This document shows, one piece after another, positions 22,989 through 34,200 of a stretch of 64,000 bases of DNA. Where the stretch lies: positions 558,001-622,000 of the forward strand of contig NZ_SROX01000002.1 of NCBI RefSeq assembly GCF_013141915.1. Direction: 5' to 3'. Every line of letters starts with the position of its first letter. The stretch's first letter is position 1. The notes beneath the pieces are model-generated. The model did no database searches. It was given only the letters and a program-made list of their open reading frames with translations, and was not told the origin of the DNA. This DNA comes from Cupriavidus necator (GTDB taxonomy: Bacteria; Pseudomonadota; Gammaproteobacteria; Burkholderiales; Burkholderiaceae). Made by a program: the position numbers and the translations under genes.

Positions 22989-24854
22989 TTATTGTTTTCC
23001 CTGGAATGCCTTCAAAGCATTTCTCACTTGTTGTGGCGAATTGGAATCCAAGGCCCAGGCAACGAGCAGTTCCTTGGCCCAAGCTTCGTCCCGGATGTTG
23101 GGAAGCAACGCAGCAGGGCGCTGAGCAGCAGGAATCTCATGTAGCAGCCCGACGAAGAGCGAACCAAGCTGCGGGAATGCCCGGGTCACATGCAAGCACC
23201 TATTCAGTGAAGTCATACCCCACTGTTCGGAACGGGCACGTCGCATTAGCCGCGTAAGGACGCGCTCAGCCTCAGTTTCACCCAGGGCTTGCAACTGCTT
23301 CACCAGCAGGTCGAGGATAGTTTTCGCTTCAAATACTGCATCGAGCAATGCTCGCCCTTCTGGCGAGAGCTCATCAAACGCCGCTATCGAGATACCTCGG
23401 TCCTTGCTCAAATACAAGAGAGGTCTCAGGTCAACGCCCGCCAGCGGGGGTGACAACTTCAACCAACCGCCAATGAATTTGACATCCCAACTAGGGTCCG
23501 GAACCTTGTAGGTCTCGCCCTTCGCGACCGCGTCTTCGATGTCAGCGAAGAATTGCGGTTTTCCGTCTTCGCTCTCGCCAACGGTCTTGACAAGGAATTC
23601 AAATGCCGCTGGTGAAACACACCGCTCGAACAACTGGAGCTTGACCAATTCTTCAAAGCCAACGGACATTCCCTGGGCCTTAGCGATAGTCTCGCGAATC
23701 ATGAGATTGTTCATGAACCGCTTGATAAGCCTAGGGTTACCCGCGATATGGTCTGCAGTCGTCAGCAGGGGCGCAAGCTGGTCAGCCAAGTCGATTCTCT
23801 GCGTGAATCCGTTTGCCTGGCCGAAAGCTTCCGCGAGAGTCTTCCGGGTCAACGCGCCTGCCCAAGATTTTTTGACTGCATCCAAAATTTTCGCCTGTGC
23901 CTCTTTGCGAACCTCGGGTGCAAGCTCCCCTCTACGCTCTGCCAAGTCCGCAAACAGCAAGACCAAGTATGCCTTGACTTCCGTAATACCAAGTCGTGGC
24001 ACGCGCAACGGAACCTGAATCAGCTTATCAAAATAGCTAGTTACCAGGTCGTCGTTAAGGTTCGCACCCTTGAAGTGAGCTTGAACTGCACCGCGTATCA
24101 TCTGTTCATCTGCGGCAATGACGAATGCAGTCCTAGGCATGAACAGCAGGAGACGCATTGCCTCCAAGGTCGAAATAGCCGTGTCGGGCAAGCAACGGTC
24201 AAGGTCATCCACGAAGACCACCAAGGTAACGTCCAAACCTTCCAAGATTTCGTGAAAGGCGTTTCGCAAGCCGGCAATCTCCTTCGGCATGGACGCGGCT
24301 TCCTTGTCCTTCAGTAAATCCTTCAGTTCAGGCTGAAGCTCATTGTAGGCCTCCTTAACCTTGGCCAGGTCTTCTGCGCTCGGCATTCCCTCCGCTTTGA
24401 ATAGGCCGCCCACAGCCCCAACAACAGCCCCAACAGGACCGGCGATAGCCCCACCAACTACAACGCCCTGAGCGACGGGAGCAAGAAGTTTAGCCGCTCG
24501 GAGCCACTTTACACGTTTGGCGAAATCCAGTGCCTTTTCGAGAAAATTCTTTCTGGCCTCCGCCTCTTTGACGAGCTTGTCAGATACTGATTGCAGCAGC
24601 GCCATCCGTGCGTCATCGAATCCTTGATACAGCCAGGCATTGAAATCCAGGAAAACGTACTTTTTATCAGCCCCGTCTCCCTTCTTTAGGGCGTTCGCAA
24701 CCATCTTTACCAAGGAGGACTTCCCAACGCCCCAGCTGCCAGATATGCCAATGGAAAGCGGCTGGCCCGCAGAGTCTCGGATAAGTTGGGCGGCCGTATC
24801 TGCAACGACCGAAAAGTTAAGAAGGTCGGTTGAGGTCTCGACGTCATGCCACAT
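22989..24854 (-). CDS. qatA: QatA, KAP-family P-loop ATPase
   Basis: 621 residues. GSWGVGKSS at 39-47 is the Walker A motif and LVVFVDDLDR at 211-220 the Walker B, in the arrangement of KAP NTPases. As in KAP proteins, a hydrophobic Gly/Ala segment (about 123-152: LLAPVAQGVVVGGAIAG...) is inserted between them and may anchor the protein to the membrane. The later part is helical (LIKRFMNNLMIRETIAKAQG). It is the first gene of the qatA-B-C-D operon, transcribed leftward. KAP ATPases are likely sensors or switches. Promoter not identified; the gap upstream to the small hypothetical gene is 71 bp. Confidence 0.88.
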   Translation of the reverse strand: MWHDVETSTDLLNFSVVADTAAQLIRDSAGQPLSIGISGSWGVGKSSLVKMVANALKKGDGADKKYVFLDFNAWLYQGFDDARMALLQSVSDKLVKEAEARKNFLEKALDFAKRVKWLRAAKLLAPVAQGVVVGGAIAGPVGAVVGAVGGLFKAEGMPSAEDLAKVKEAYNELQPELKDLLKDKEAASMPKEIAGLRNAFHEILEGLDVTLVVFVDDLDRCLPDTAISTLEAMRLLLFMPRTAFVIAADEQMIRGAVQAHFKGANLNDDLVTSYFDKLIQVPLRVPRLGITEVKAYLVLLFADLAERRGELAPEVRKEAQAKILDAVKKSWAGALTRKTLAEAFGQANGFTQRIDLADQLAPLLTTADHIAGNPRLIKRFMNNLMIRETIAKAQGMSVGFEELVKLQLFERCVSPAAFEFLVKTVGESEDGKPQFFADIEDAVAKGETYKVPDPSWDVKFIGGWLKLSPPLAGVDLRPLLYLSKDRGISIAAFDELSPEGRALLDAVFEAKTILDLLVKQLQALGETEAERVLTRLMRRARSEQWGMTSLNRCLHVTRAFPQLGSLFVGLLHEIPAAQRPAALLPNIRDEAWAKELLVAWALDSNSPQQVRNALKAFQGKQ

Positions 24855-24925
24855 GCTGGGTCCTCTTTACGCTCTGCGTGGTTGGTTTTGCTGTTTCGCA
24901 AACGCCTGGTAACCCGACGCACCGG

Positions 24926-25261
24926 TCATCCGCGTGCCGTAGGTACTGCCGTGTTTGCGCTTCGACAACATGGGTCACTTCCGCCGATTTCTTCGCCGCG
25001 AAACCACACCTCTTTGAGTTTTTGCTGAGCCTCGCGCTCTGGCGCATCGGGAACAAGGTGCCCCTTGACGAAGTCGCCTACCAGCTGTCGCATTGTCTTC
25101 TTGTTGATGGTAGCCTCTCGTTCCTCTCGGCGCGCCTGCAGTTCACTGGCATAACCGTCGATTGCCGCCTCGGTCAAAATGAATTTCAGCAATCTCTCCT
25201 TCTGCTGAAAGAGAAGCAGATTGCGTCCAATCTTCTGCAGCACCTCTTCTTTGGACACCAT
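24926..25261 (-). CDS. Conserved-looking hypothetical protein, 111 aa
   Basis: Placed between druE and qatA on the same strand. The N-terminal 75 residues are a neat helical unit (SKEEVLQKIGRNLLLFQQKERLLKFIL ... TINKKTMRQLVGDFVKG), of a type I believe recurs in bacteria without a named family; the rest is less ordered. It begins with ATG after a short gap. It could be an accessory of either system or an independent gene. No toxin or nuclease motif was seen. Confidence 0.45.
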   Translation of the reverse strand: MVSKEEVLQKIGRNLLLFQQKERLLKFILTEAAIDGYASELQARREEREATINKKTMRQLVGDFVKGHLVPDAPEREAQQKLKEVWFRGEEIGGSDPCCRSANTAVPTARG

Positions 25262-25352
25262 GTGTGCCGCGCCAGTGGGGGCGAGTTGAGGCCGTCACAC
25301 TGGAGTCCACCACCCTCAAGAGAGGCCGGTACTGCCTGCGCCATGACCGAGC

Positions 25353-28300
25353 TCACGCTATTCGAAGATAGAAGACTCGGGTCTGAACCCGTTCATTGAG
25401 GAGGTAGTCGATACCACCGGTCAGGAAATATCGGTGGGCTTCCTCACAACCATCTTCCGCCACCGTCACGATATCAACCTCCCGGTCGTGAAACGACTTG
25501 CTGCTCCGCTTAAGTGGGATGACTTCTACATCTCGTTTTTCGAACCCCATCGCGCTAACAAAGTCATCGACGCGACGTTCAACATCTAGGTAAAACTCGA
25601 CATATCCGTCGCGCTCTTTTGTCTCTCGGCAACGAATATTTAAATACTCGATAGAAGCCGCCACTGACCTGACGTATTTCAGAAACTCCTCAAGCCGACC
25701 GACATTCGCTGGCGCTGCACAATAGGGGTCTCTGATTTCGAGGCGCTTGACATAGGCGCCTTTCAGCGGGGCAAAGATATCGCTCAGCTTCCTGGGCTCC
25801 CCCTCGTGCAGTTCCCACATCCCCATCCGCTCGCCTTCCCGGAGAGCTTCTACTCCGTAGGGGACTGCCATCTCCGCAAGCTCAGCGAGCTCTTCCCGAA
25901 CCTGCTCATCCACAGTCCCGATATCTGCCGGTCCGGCAATCATCCGACCCAGCAACGACTGTGCTGCGTAATACTGACGCACAATGGGCGCATTGATTCC
26001 CGTTCCGGCGAATACTCTCGGCAAATTCTGCCAGTTCGAGTTCTCATTCTCCGGAAGGGCAAATAAGCGCAAGCGTCCTTCAAAGACGTAAGGCTGCAGC
26101 CGTCTGTAAGCGGTCAGAGGCACTTGTGCGCGAGGTTTCTCATCCAGCTTATTCACAAGATAGACACTCACAGTCTTACCACTCTGGAGCCACTTTAGGA
26201 GCTGGCTCATCGATTCCTCATCGACGTCACTAACATCAACAAGGCTCCGAACTACGAAGCTAATCTCGCTGTAGTTAGCAAGTCGGTCTGCGAGGCCAGC
26301 CACACTCGGAGAAGCCCACCGAATGTAGTTGCCAGGCCCATCGATGCCTTTGCTGGGGTCCACCAGACCATCCAGCCAAGACAGGGCCGCTTTGCGCTCA
26401 AAACTATCCCAGTAACGTTGGTTTGCGTAGTCGCAAAGGCAGACTCGACAGCCCGATTCACACCCGTCGGGGCAATCAAGACTCTTGCGTGCAGCATCTA
26501 TCAAGGCGGCAAACGAGTACCCGGGCTCGCCAATGCGCGCGCAATAGCCCGCTCCGCCAGGAACCCCGTCATACAAGACAACTTCCAGTGCACCGCCACG
26601 CGCACCCGAGAGCCTGTATATCGCCCGAACTTCGCCAGGATGTAATGAAAGTAGACGAGTTGCGGCCAGCCTAAGTGCCTCAGAGACGGTCCTAGCAATT
26701 CGTTCATGAAAACGACGCGGGGGCAGGTCTGACGACTCCGGGTCGGGCAACGTCTGCACGAACCTCAGAATGCGGACATCGGTGTGGAATTGGTGGACGA
26801 AATCCAGTCCAATTTGTGAGGCAACGTCGTTCTTGCAAATCAAGCCCGTCTGCGGGTCCTTGTGGACAAGTTTCGTCTTATTAGCCCTACCCGCGCCTCT
26901 GTTCTTCGATGCCGTAGCGCCCTTCGCTTGGGGACCAACTGGCTCGCAATAGTTACACACGTAGCAACGCCGATAACCCTCACCATATGCACCACGATTG
27001 GCGATGAAGAGTGCTCCTGTCAGCGCACCATCACCCCTGGCTTTCGCTGACAGGAATGCCGAGCTTAGAAACGGTAGCCCCGTGTCATTGAAAACATCGT
27101 CGCGCGGTGCGGCAATCAGTTTTGCTTCGTCGGCGGCCTTAACCCGTCGTCTGCTTGTGCCCGGGTCTCTCCCCCTGCGTTCGGCAAAACTTGTGACGAA
27201 ACCGTGGGGCTCAACGAACTTGCGTTTGCGACGACCCTCTGTAGAGCCGCAATTGCCGCAGGCGGGAGGAACATCCTCCATGAAGTCGCCTATATCGACG
27301 TGGAAGCACTCGGGACATGCTACATACCACCGCTCTGGCATGAATGCTTTCGGATAATGCGCGAGACCTGCGCTCTCCCAGATACGCCCGTTGGCCACCA
27401 CCTCCGCTCCAGGCGCGTACTCGCTGATGCCGAGCGACGCGTCTCTCGATAGAACGACTTCTGACTTGCTGCCATAGTAGGTACTCGTCGCTTCTGTAAG
27501 TACCTCCAAATTCAATGAATGGACCGGGAAGCTATATGTAGGAATCAAACCACGTCGGGAGAGCTGGTCAACCAAAAACTGTCCCATGAAGTCTTCGCGC
27601 ATCCCCTGCCAATAGCTAGCCTTTCTGTAATCGTTCGCTTGGGCGGCCTCGGCAATTCGCTCCGAGTATTTTCCGAATCGCTCGCACACCTCTTCAGCAA
27701 ACTCACGAACGGCAGCAAGGAAGAGTTCGCGGAGATACGCGCCGCGTGCACCAATCGCGTTGAGCTCGCTCGGAAGCTTTCTCTGCAGTCCCTCAGCTTC
27801 ATCAATCGCCACGCGGCCCTCAGCCGACTCCAGCCATTGCATGAGGCTGTCAGTGAATGCGCGCAGGTCGTCTCGCGCGAATCTCTCTCCAAAGAAGTCC
27901 TTCAGCGAAGGAGCGTTGATATCACCATCTACAATCCTTTTTCGGAGAAAATGCGACAGCAACACCGAAAACTGATGTCTTGTAAACAGCTCCTGGTTGT
28001 CGAGATGGATGAATGGCGTACCCGGGCTCGACGCGAGATAGAAGGGGAAATCCCTCACGACCATTTGGTCGAAATTTGTGTTTCTTGCAACGGTAACGCA
28101 GAATGGAGCAGCTTGGGCACGTCGACCCGCGCGCCCGGTGCGCTGCTGGTAATTTGCAATCCCTGGAGGCACGTTCAAATTGACAACGGCTTCGAGGTCG
28201 CCAAGGTCCACCCCCATTTCCATGGTTGTTGTACAGCAAAGCAGATTGATTTTCCGCTCTGCAAAGTCCCGCTCAATAGATTCACGTAGCTCTGTCGATA

Positions 28301-31274
28301 GAGACGCGGTGTGCTCCCGGGCCCTGACCGTCGAATGATTTGCTTCGTCATATGAGGCAAGATAGTGGTTGCGCCTGCGCAGCTCAGCACGCTCATCGGC
28401 ATTCAACTCCTCGACTTCACCACGACAATTGAACGCTGTGCACTTATGCGCGATGACGTTCTGTTGCATCAAGCCGCAGCTCTTGCAGACATAGAGTGGC
28501 ACCGCCTCCCCATTGCCGAACCGAATCAGGTCACCGTTAAGGGCGAATCCCGGCACGTGGGGTTCGAGCAGAGCTATGGGAGGCATCCTCAAAACCTCCC
28601 AAAACTGGCGAAGAAACGCAGTAGCCTCCTCGCGTTGCATGCCCAATTGCTCTACCAGGTACCAGCTCCGTCGGTTATGGCGGGCCTTCGCAGGAATCCA
28701 CTTGTACCTGACCCTATCATCACCACCCTCCACGTCAAAGGACCGAGGTCCGCTGTAGACACCCCAGACAGATTCGTCCGTGAGTGCGACTTTGTAGAAT
28801 CGCGATAGTGCCCTCTCGCGTCGAATGTTCTCGAGAAGGAGGTGAGTGAGGGCAATGATGTCTGCCTCGTTGGCTGGAAGTGAACTTGGCCAGAAGGCCT
28901 TTACCTTTTGGAAGAGAAGACGTAGCCTTGCCTCATCGTACGTGACCCGCACGACACCAAGCGCTTCAACCGAATTACGCCGACCGCCTGGCGTACACAT
29001 TTCGCGACCGATAGCTGCGAGGAGCAGCGCCACCATATCCTGATGGTCGTGACAGATTTCGCCGTTAGCATCTAGCAACACTGCTTGCTGTCCGTCCTGC
29101 TGCCAATGCTGATACACCTGCTCAGCAAGTTGCGACCCCGTGAGTGCTGTGCTTCGCTCTCTCAGCACATTTCGGATAGCGCTACGCAGCGCGAGGTCGG
29201 CAGCTGTCCGCTCAAAATAGGGGGCGAAGAATGCAGCGTCCTGACGGTTGTCCGAGAATGTGAGCAAGTTTCGCCCGCCGGCGGGTCGCGGATTGTAGTG
29301 GTCAATTGGAACCGAAGGCAGCGACTCAAGAACACGCTGGGCAACGACGCTACCTAGTGCCTCATTCCCGGGATGCATGCGGGTAACAACCTCTGCATCA
29401 GTCCCTGCTGCACTGCCCCCGCACGCAGGGCACTTGAGCACATACCACGCCCGCTCCTCTTCGTCACGCTCCGTCTGAATCGCGTATATAGGAATAGCGT
29501 TCGCAGTAGCGCCAATCTGGCCTGTCACTACGTCCAGATGGTACTTCTGGTATTCCTTCGACGGGCCAGCTTCGACCTCATCGTCCTCATCCTCCACATA
29601 GCCAACCGGATTTCCGAGCCAGAACACACGGCGCTCGGCTCGCCCTTCACGGTCCCCCGGCTGATGATTGTGGAGGCTCCCGCCTTGTTCGAACCCTTCG
29701 AAAAATGGTTGACCGCACTTTCGGCAAGTCAGCAATGGAAAGTATTGCCCCTCCTCTGTACGGTGGTGTCGTGCAGCCCGCAAATTTGTCCATCCTTCAG
29801 CACTATCGGATGGCAATACAGCGAGTCCTTCAATACTATTCACAGCGATATGGTAGCGCCCGGGAAGCAATGGAAAACCATCATTGCTCGCTCGTGCCAG
29901 CATGCCGAGCCGAATGACAGCGCTAAGCGCACGGTATTTGTCCTCGTCCGCCGCGCTCTCTAACGGCGCTTCGAAGACAAGAGCTGCCAAGTCCCGGAAT
30001 GCGCGTACCCCCCCACTGTCGAGATGTTGCGCGACGCGCCGGACTTCCTGATTCTGGGAAAAGCGCTCCTCAAGAAAGGTGAGAACTGGCTTGTCGGACT
30101 CGCATTGCAACTCATCCCGCTGCAGTCCACAGTCCTGCGATAGTAAGTTCCATGTGTCCGCTGTTCTGGCTTCTTCATCAAGGCTTACAAGTCCCTCGAG
30201 TACCGCCCCCACCTTCGCCCACTCGGCAATGGACAGCGAGAACTCGTCCTGGGCAGTTTTCTGCAGTCTGTCGTGAACGATGCGCTTACCTCGCACGACC
30301 TCATGAACCTCCTCGCCAAACAGAGTGCTGGCGAACGACTTAAGCCCTTCATCGACCCCGTCGCCATCGGCCAAACTGGCGCTGGTGCCAAAAACTTGCA
30401 CTGGCTTGTCGATTCCAAGGCGGTTTTTAAGCTTGCGGAGCAAGAATGCGACCTCCGTCGCCTGCGCACCATGATAGGTGTGAATTTCATCCAACACGAT
30501 GAATTGCAGCGCATTCGCTGTGAATAGGCGTTCATTACGCGGTAGCAGAAGCAAGTGCTCTAACATCGCATAGTTGGTAATCAGCACCTTAGGCGGGTCC
30601 GCCAGCATTTCCTCCCGAGTTAGCTTCCAATTAGTAGGGACTCTTTCCGGATAGCCCAACTCTTTCATCAGCTTCGTGTTGCTCAGCAGCCGCGCTTCTT
30701 CTTCTTCGCGCTTCACCTTGGCCTTCACCTGACCGGTATACCGTCCAAAAGTGATGCCGTGCGGCTTGAGGTATCGAGCAAACAGCGGAGCAATACGGTA
30801 GTACAACTGGTCATTAGCCAGCGCGTTCATCGGATAAACCAAAAGGGCCCTCACGCCGGGCTTCTCTGGTTCTGGGTCCGACAGAAGTTGGTTGGCGATA
30901 GGGTACAGGAACGTTTCTGTCTTACCACTACCGGTTCCTGTAGCAACAAGAAGGCTCTTACCCTCTCTGCTTGCAAGCTCCAATGCACGCTGCTGGTGTC
31001 GGTGCAGCTTGCGGCCGGCTGTTGGGATATTGCCCATGGCATCATGGACAAATCCGCCATTCCTTCCCAGCAACGTCTCAAGAGATTCCCCCTTCTCGAA
31101 ATCCGGCAAGGCCTCAACGTAGGGACCTTCGACCAACCTTTGTTCGCTTAGGATTTCCCGGAACTTTTCAGCAAGCAACGGGTGGCGCCGCCCAATCGGC
31201 AACGTCGTTGCAATATAGCGGCCCAGTACGTCGGACAAGTCGTCGACGAGAGCAATCGGATTTGCGTCTTTCAT
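25353..31274 (-). CDS. druE: DruE, giant helicase with DUF1998 (Druantia)
   Basis: 1,973 residues. ATGTGSGKT at 111-119 (Walker A), DEIH at 262-265 (motif II), FGTSASL (motif III) and, in the second RecA lobe, MEMGVDLGDLEAVVNLNVPPG and QRTGRAGRR (motif VI) define a superfamily 2 helicase. A Cys-rich segment (CRKCGQPFFEG) and a CPEC ... CGNC pair suggest zinc sites. DUF1998 follows (VLYDGVPGGAGYCARI ... DCPDGCESGCRVCLCDY). The last 250 residues contain SFHDREVDIV, reminiscent of a phospholipase D-like HDR site, assigned tentatively. In Druantia, DruE is the hallmark motor. The ATG overlaps druH by four bases. Both preserve all motor motifs, so activity is likely. Confidence 0.85.
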   Translation of the reverse strand: MKDANPIALVDDLSDVLGRYIATTLPIGRRHPLLAEKFREILSEQRLVEGPYVEALPDFEKGESLETLLGRNGGFVHDAMGNIPTAGRKLHRHQQRALELASREGKSLLVATGTGSGKTETFLYPIANQLLSDPEPEKPGVRALLVYPMNALANDQLYYRIAPLFARYLKPHGITFGRYTGQVKAKVKREEEEARLLSNTKLMKELGYPERVPTNWKLTREEMLADPPKVLITNYAMLEHLLLLPRNERLFTANALQFIVLDEIHTYHGAQATEVAFLLRKLKNRLGIDKPVQVFGTSASLADGDGVDEGLKSFASTLFGEEVHEVVRGKRIVHDRLQKTAQDEFSLSIAEWAKVGAVLEGLVSLDEEARTADTWNLLSQDCGLQRDELQCESDKPVLTFLEERFSQNQEVRRVAQHLDSGGVRAFRDLAALVFEAPLESAADEDKYRALSAVIRLGMLARASNDGFPLLPGRYHIAVNSIEGLAVLPSDSAEGWTNLRAARHHRTEEGQYFPLLTCRKCGQPFFEGFEQGGSLHNHQPGDREGRAERRVFWLGNPVGYVEDEDDEVEAGPSKEYQKYHLDVVTGQIGATANAIPIYAIQTERDEEERAWYVLKCPACGGSAAGTDAEVVTRMHPGNEALGSVVAQRVLESLPSVPIDHYNPRPAGGRNLLTFSDNRQDAAFFAPYFERTAADLALRSAIRNVLRERSTALTGSQLAEQVYQHWQQDGQQAVLLDANGEICHDHQDMVALLLAAIGREMCTPGGRRNSVEALGVVRVTYDEARLRLLFQKVKAFWPSSLPANEADIIALTHLLLENIRRERALSRFYKVALTDESVWGVYSGPRSFDVEGGDDRVRYKWIPAKARHNRRSWYLVEQLGMQREEATAFLRQFWEVLRMPPIALLEPHVPGFALNGDLIRFGNGEAVPLYVCKSCGLMQQNVIAHKCTAFNCRGEVEELNADERAELRRRNHYLASYDEANHSTVRAREHTASLSTELRESIERDFAERKINLLCCTTTMEMGVDLGDLEAVVNLNVPPGIANYQQRTGRAGRRAQAAPFCVTVARNTNFDQMVVRDFPFYLASSPGTPFIHLDNQELFTRHQFSVLLSHFLRKRIVDGDINAPSLKDFFGERFARDDLRAFTDSLMQWLESAEGRVAIDEAEGLQRKLPSELNAIGARGAYLRELFLAAVREFAEEVCERFGKYSERIAEAAQANDYRKASYWQGMREDFMGQFLVDQLSRRGLIPTYSFPVHSLNLEVLTEATSTYYGSKSEVVLSRDASLGISEYAPGAEVVANGRIWESAGLAHYPKAFMPERWYVACPECFHVDIGDFMEDVPPACGNCGSTEGRRKRKFVEPHGFVTSFAERRGRDPGTSRRRVKAADEAKLIAAPRDDVFNDTGLPFLSSAFLSAKARGDGALTGALFIANRGAYGEGYRRCYVCNYCEPVGPQAKGATASKNRGAGRANKTKLVHKDPQTGLICKNDVASQIGLDFVHQFHTDVRILRFVQTLPDPESSDLPPRRFHERIARTVSEALRLAATRLLSLHPGEVRAIYRLSGARGGALEVVLYDGVPGGAGYCARIGEPGYSFAALIDAARKSLDCPDGCESGCRVCLCDYANQRYWDSFERKAALSWLDGLVDPSKGIDGPGNYIRWASPSVAGLADRLANYSEISFVVRSLVDVSDVDEESMSQLLKWLQSGKTVSVYLVNKLDEKPRAQVPLTAYRRLQPYVFEGRLRLFALPENENSNWQNLPRVFAGTGINAPIVRQYYAAQSLLGRMIAGPADIGTVDEQVREELAELAEMAVPYGVEALREGERMGMWELHEGEPRKLSDIFAPLKGAYVKRLEIRDPYCAAPANVGRLEEFLKYVRSVAASIEYLNIRCRETKERDGYVEFYLDVERRVDDFVSAMGFEKRDVEVIPLKRSSKSFHDREVDIVTVAEDGCEEAHRYFLTGGIDYLLNERVQTRVFYLRIA

Positions 31275-34200
31275 TTTTGGATGTTCTCAGCCTTCTGGAC
31301 CAGTTCCCAAAGAAGGAGGTAGTAGGCAAATACAGCCTCACCAATCTGGAGGAGGTATGTGAGGCTAGGTTCCACAGGAATGCCAGCGCTCCCGAGTACC
31401 TCCATGAATGTGGCCAACCCCCTATCCGAGCGCGCCTCTAGGCGACAATGGAATGCCAATAGGGAAAGCAGATGCGTGATTTGCTCTAGGTTGTCGCTCC
31501 TCTGTGCGACCTCCTCCGGAATGCCATCAACAACCTCCGTCGGCCATGGCGCAACGACGGGCGAGCTACCGGCCAAGCATTTGTGGGAGTTCTGTGGAAA
31601 CGCCGGGAACTTCTGCTTCACGAAACGGCACAGCCCCATCGCCTGCCCCCTCCGGATTTCATTTCCAGCCAGACTGTTCTCATACGCCAATTCGAGCGCT
31701 CGCGTTGCGAATCGAATATGAACCGGCCCAAGCCAGTCTCCATTCAGCGGACGGAAGCTGGCATCCTCTAGCTTGAATGAGTCTTCAATCCCGCCCCCCA
31801 TCTGCCTCATGGCTTCCATGTATGAAGCCAGCTTAAAGCCTCGCGGAGCGCCCCCTCTCTGCATTTCGGATAGGTTGGAAAAGGCGGATGCCGCCGCCAC
31901 ATGAATCAAGTCCGGAAAGACTCCAGGGTACTGAGCCTTCAAATCTGAGATTGCACGCAGTGCCTCAGCGACTCGGTGTGCGCGCTTATTGACTCGGCTG
32001 TAGGCAACAGCCGGTAAGGTGAACATCTCAGGCATGATTGCGCCGGCAGTCTGCTGAAGCAGCCAGCTGGAATTCGCACCTTCGGGAGGGCGCATGCAGG
32101 CGACGTCCACAAGTGTCGTCACTGCTTCAACCGTGCGTCCCTTCCAGCGAGATAGCAGGGCTCTCCATATCCCGGCAATCCATTGGAGGGATTCCCAGCA
32201 CTCCCGCATATAGCAGGTCGACATAGCGTCCTGCACGCGACACAGGACAGCAAGAGACTCTATATCCGTTAGCCCTGATAGGCAGGCGAGAAGCTCATCG
32301 CTTCGAATTGGCCGCCCCTGGTCGTCGCAGATAAACCCAGCCGCAAAGACATCTTGCCGCTGGTTCTCCAATTGCCCCCACATTCCGCCAACTTTGGCGT
32401 CGAATCCAAATATCCAAGCACCAGAGGGCCACTGCTCCAGGTCAAAATACACCGAGACCGTATACCCACCGCTCTTCGCCGGCAAACTTGTTAAGCGAGA
32501 CCGTCCGAATCGATGCCCCGTCCAAACGCCAGTGTTCGCCTCCAGGGTCAGTTCGACGTCCTGACCGGAAATGACATCTCTCGCCCGTATAGCTACAGCC
32601 TGCGCCTCTTCGGACATCGAGAACTCAACTAGGTACTGCCCCTCCACTATCCTTGCCGCCATTCGCGTAACGAACTGTGGCTGCACTAGTCTCAGCAGTT
32701 CGACGTCGAGTCCCGTCCGGTCGCTCTTGAATCGAAGAGAACTAGCCTGCGGGGTAAGGCGACTGGCAAGAAGTGACGCCGGCAAGCGCTTCGAAGGATG
32801 CTTCGCGAAATCAACATGAATCGCCCAGTCACCCACCGACAAGAGCCCCGATTCACTGGAACTCACGAGGATGTGCTTACTCGAAATAGCTGAAACGGAC
32901 TCCACTTCACCAATTGTCCGCATCTGCCGACTAACGCTGCCCGATTCCTGTGTGCTTTCAACCTCGATGAAGATTCCTGGTACGTTCCACGAGAGAACCT
33001 GATATCGCCGCTCGTCAAGCTGGAACACCAGGCGTAATGCCCTTGAGATAGCGTCCCGTGGCTTCAGGACATTGCCATCAATGCGAATGTTCTCATTGAG
33101 CGCCGATTGGAGATTTCGCGGCAGCTGGTCGCACTTGAACTGCATATTGGGCGTAATCTCGGAGAGACCCCACCAGTAGTTCACGGAACTTCTTACCAGT
33201 GTACGATTTTCCCCTGCGCGCGACACCTCAGCGAGGAGACGCACAAAGCCCGGAGCGCACCTATGCTGCTCTAGTGCTTCGGCAACGGCAATAGTTGCTC
33301 TTGATGACGCGTCCACCGAAAAAGGTATCCGCAGCTGCTCGCTGCTACCGGATGCCGACAATGTCAGGACGTAGCCCCCTGCAGCAACGCTAGACCATTC
33401 ACTTGGAAACTCCACATCAAATTCAAGCTGGCCGAAATGGACCTCTATGCCCTCATTAGTGGCCTTGCTAACTCCAGACCATTGTGAGTAGGGCTGTCTG
33501 GCCCCTTGAATAGTCAATGTGGCTGGGCCGTGTCGGAGCGTTGATGTACTACCGGGGTGAACGGAAATGCGGAAGGCGCACACGTAGGGGTCATCCCACA
33601 GTTCCTCCGCTTCGATTCCGGTCGGCTCGAAACGGCTGAGGCAGGTGTAAGAGCCAGGCGGGACGACAATGGGATTAGTATCGTTCGCCTGTAGCTGGCC
33701 AGAGCACTTGAAGCGACCTGTATCCGTAAAAAGAAGTATCCGATTTGTTTTGTCATCCTCCCACAGCTGATACCGGTACGATTGCGTACCGGCCCGCTCC
33801 TGGATGACAACCTTATGCGTGAGAGGTTTGTTGAAAGGGACGAAGGTATCCTCGATACCGGAGTGGTGAAGCACGGCCTCCCCATCAATCCAAAACTCGA
33901 ATTCACGTAGGTCCCCACCAGGGACGAAAATGCCCGCAGTTTCTTCGTTCAGGCTGATGTATGGAAGCGATGCACGTCGAAAGGCGCCCCGATTTCCCTG
34001 CATATCGAATGCCCGCGCCATGGCTCTTTCGACAGGATTACTCGGGTCATCGCTGGATATGCCCCCATGCCTCGCGCTAACACGCAAAAACGCCTGTGTG
34101 TAATATCCCTTCGCATCAAGTGATACAGCCTTCTTGGCTGTCATGCTGAACGGTGGATTCAGGCGGTCCTCTAACGCGCGCTGCCAACTCACGACTGCCT

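Noticed and set aside
25353-31274. DUF1998 helicase as DISARM DrmA or Dpd component
   Set aside because: No DrmB/DrmC, PLD gene or DISARM methylase nearby; size and the DruH partner fit Druantia better.
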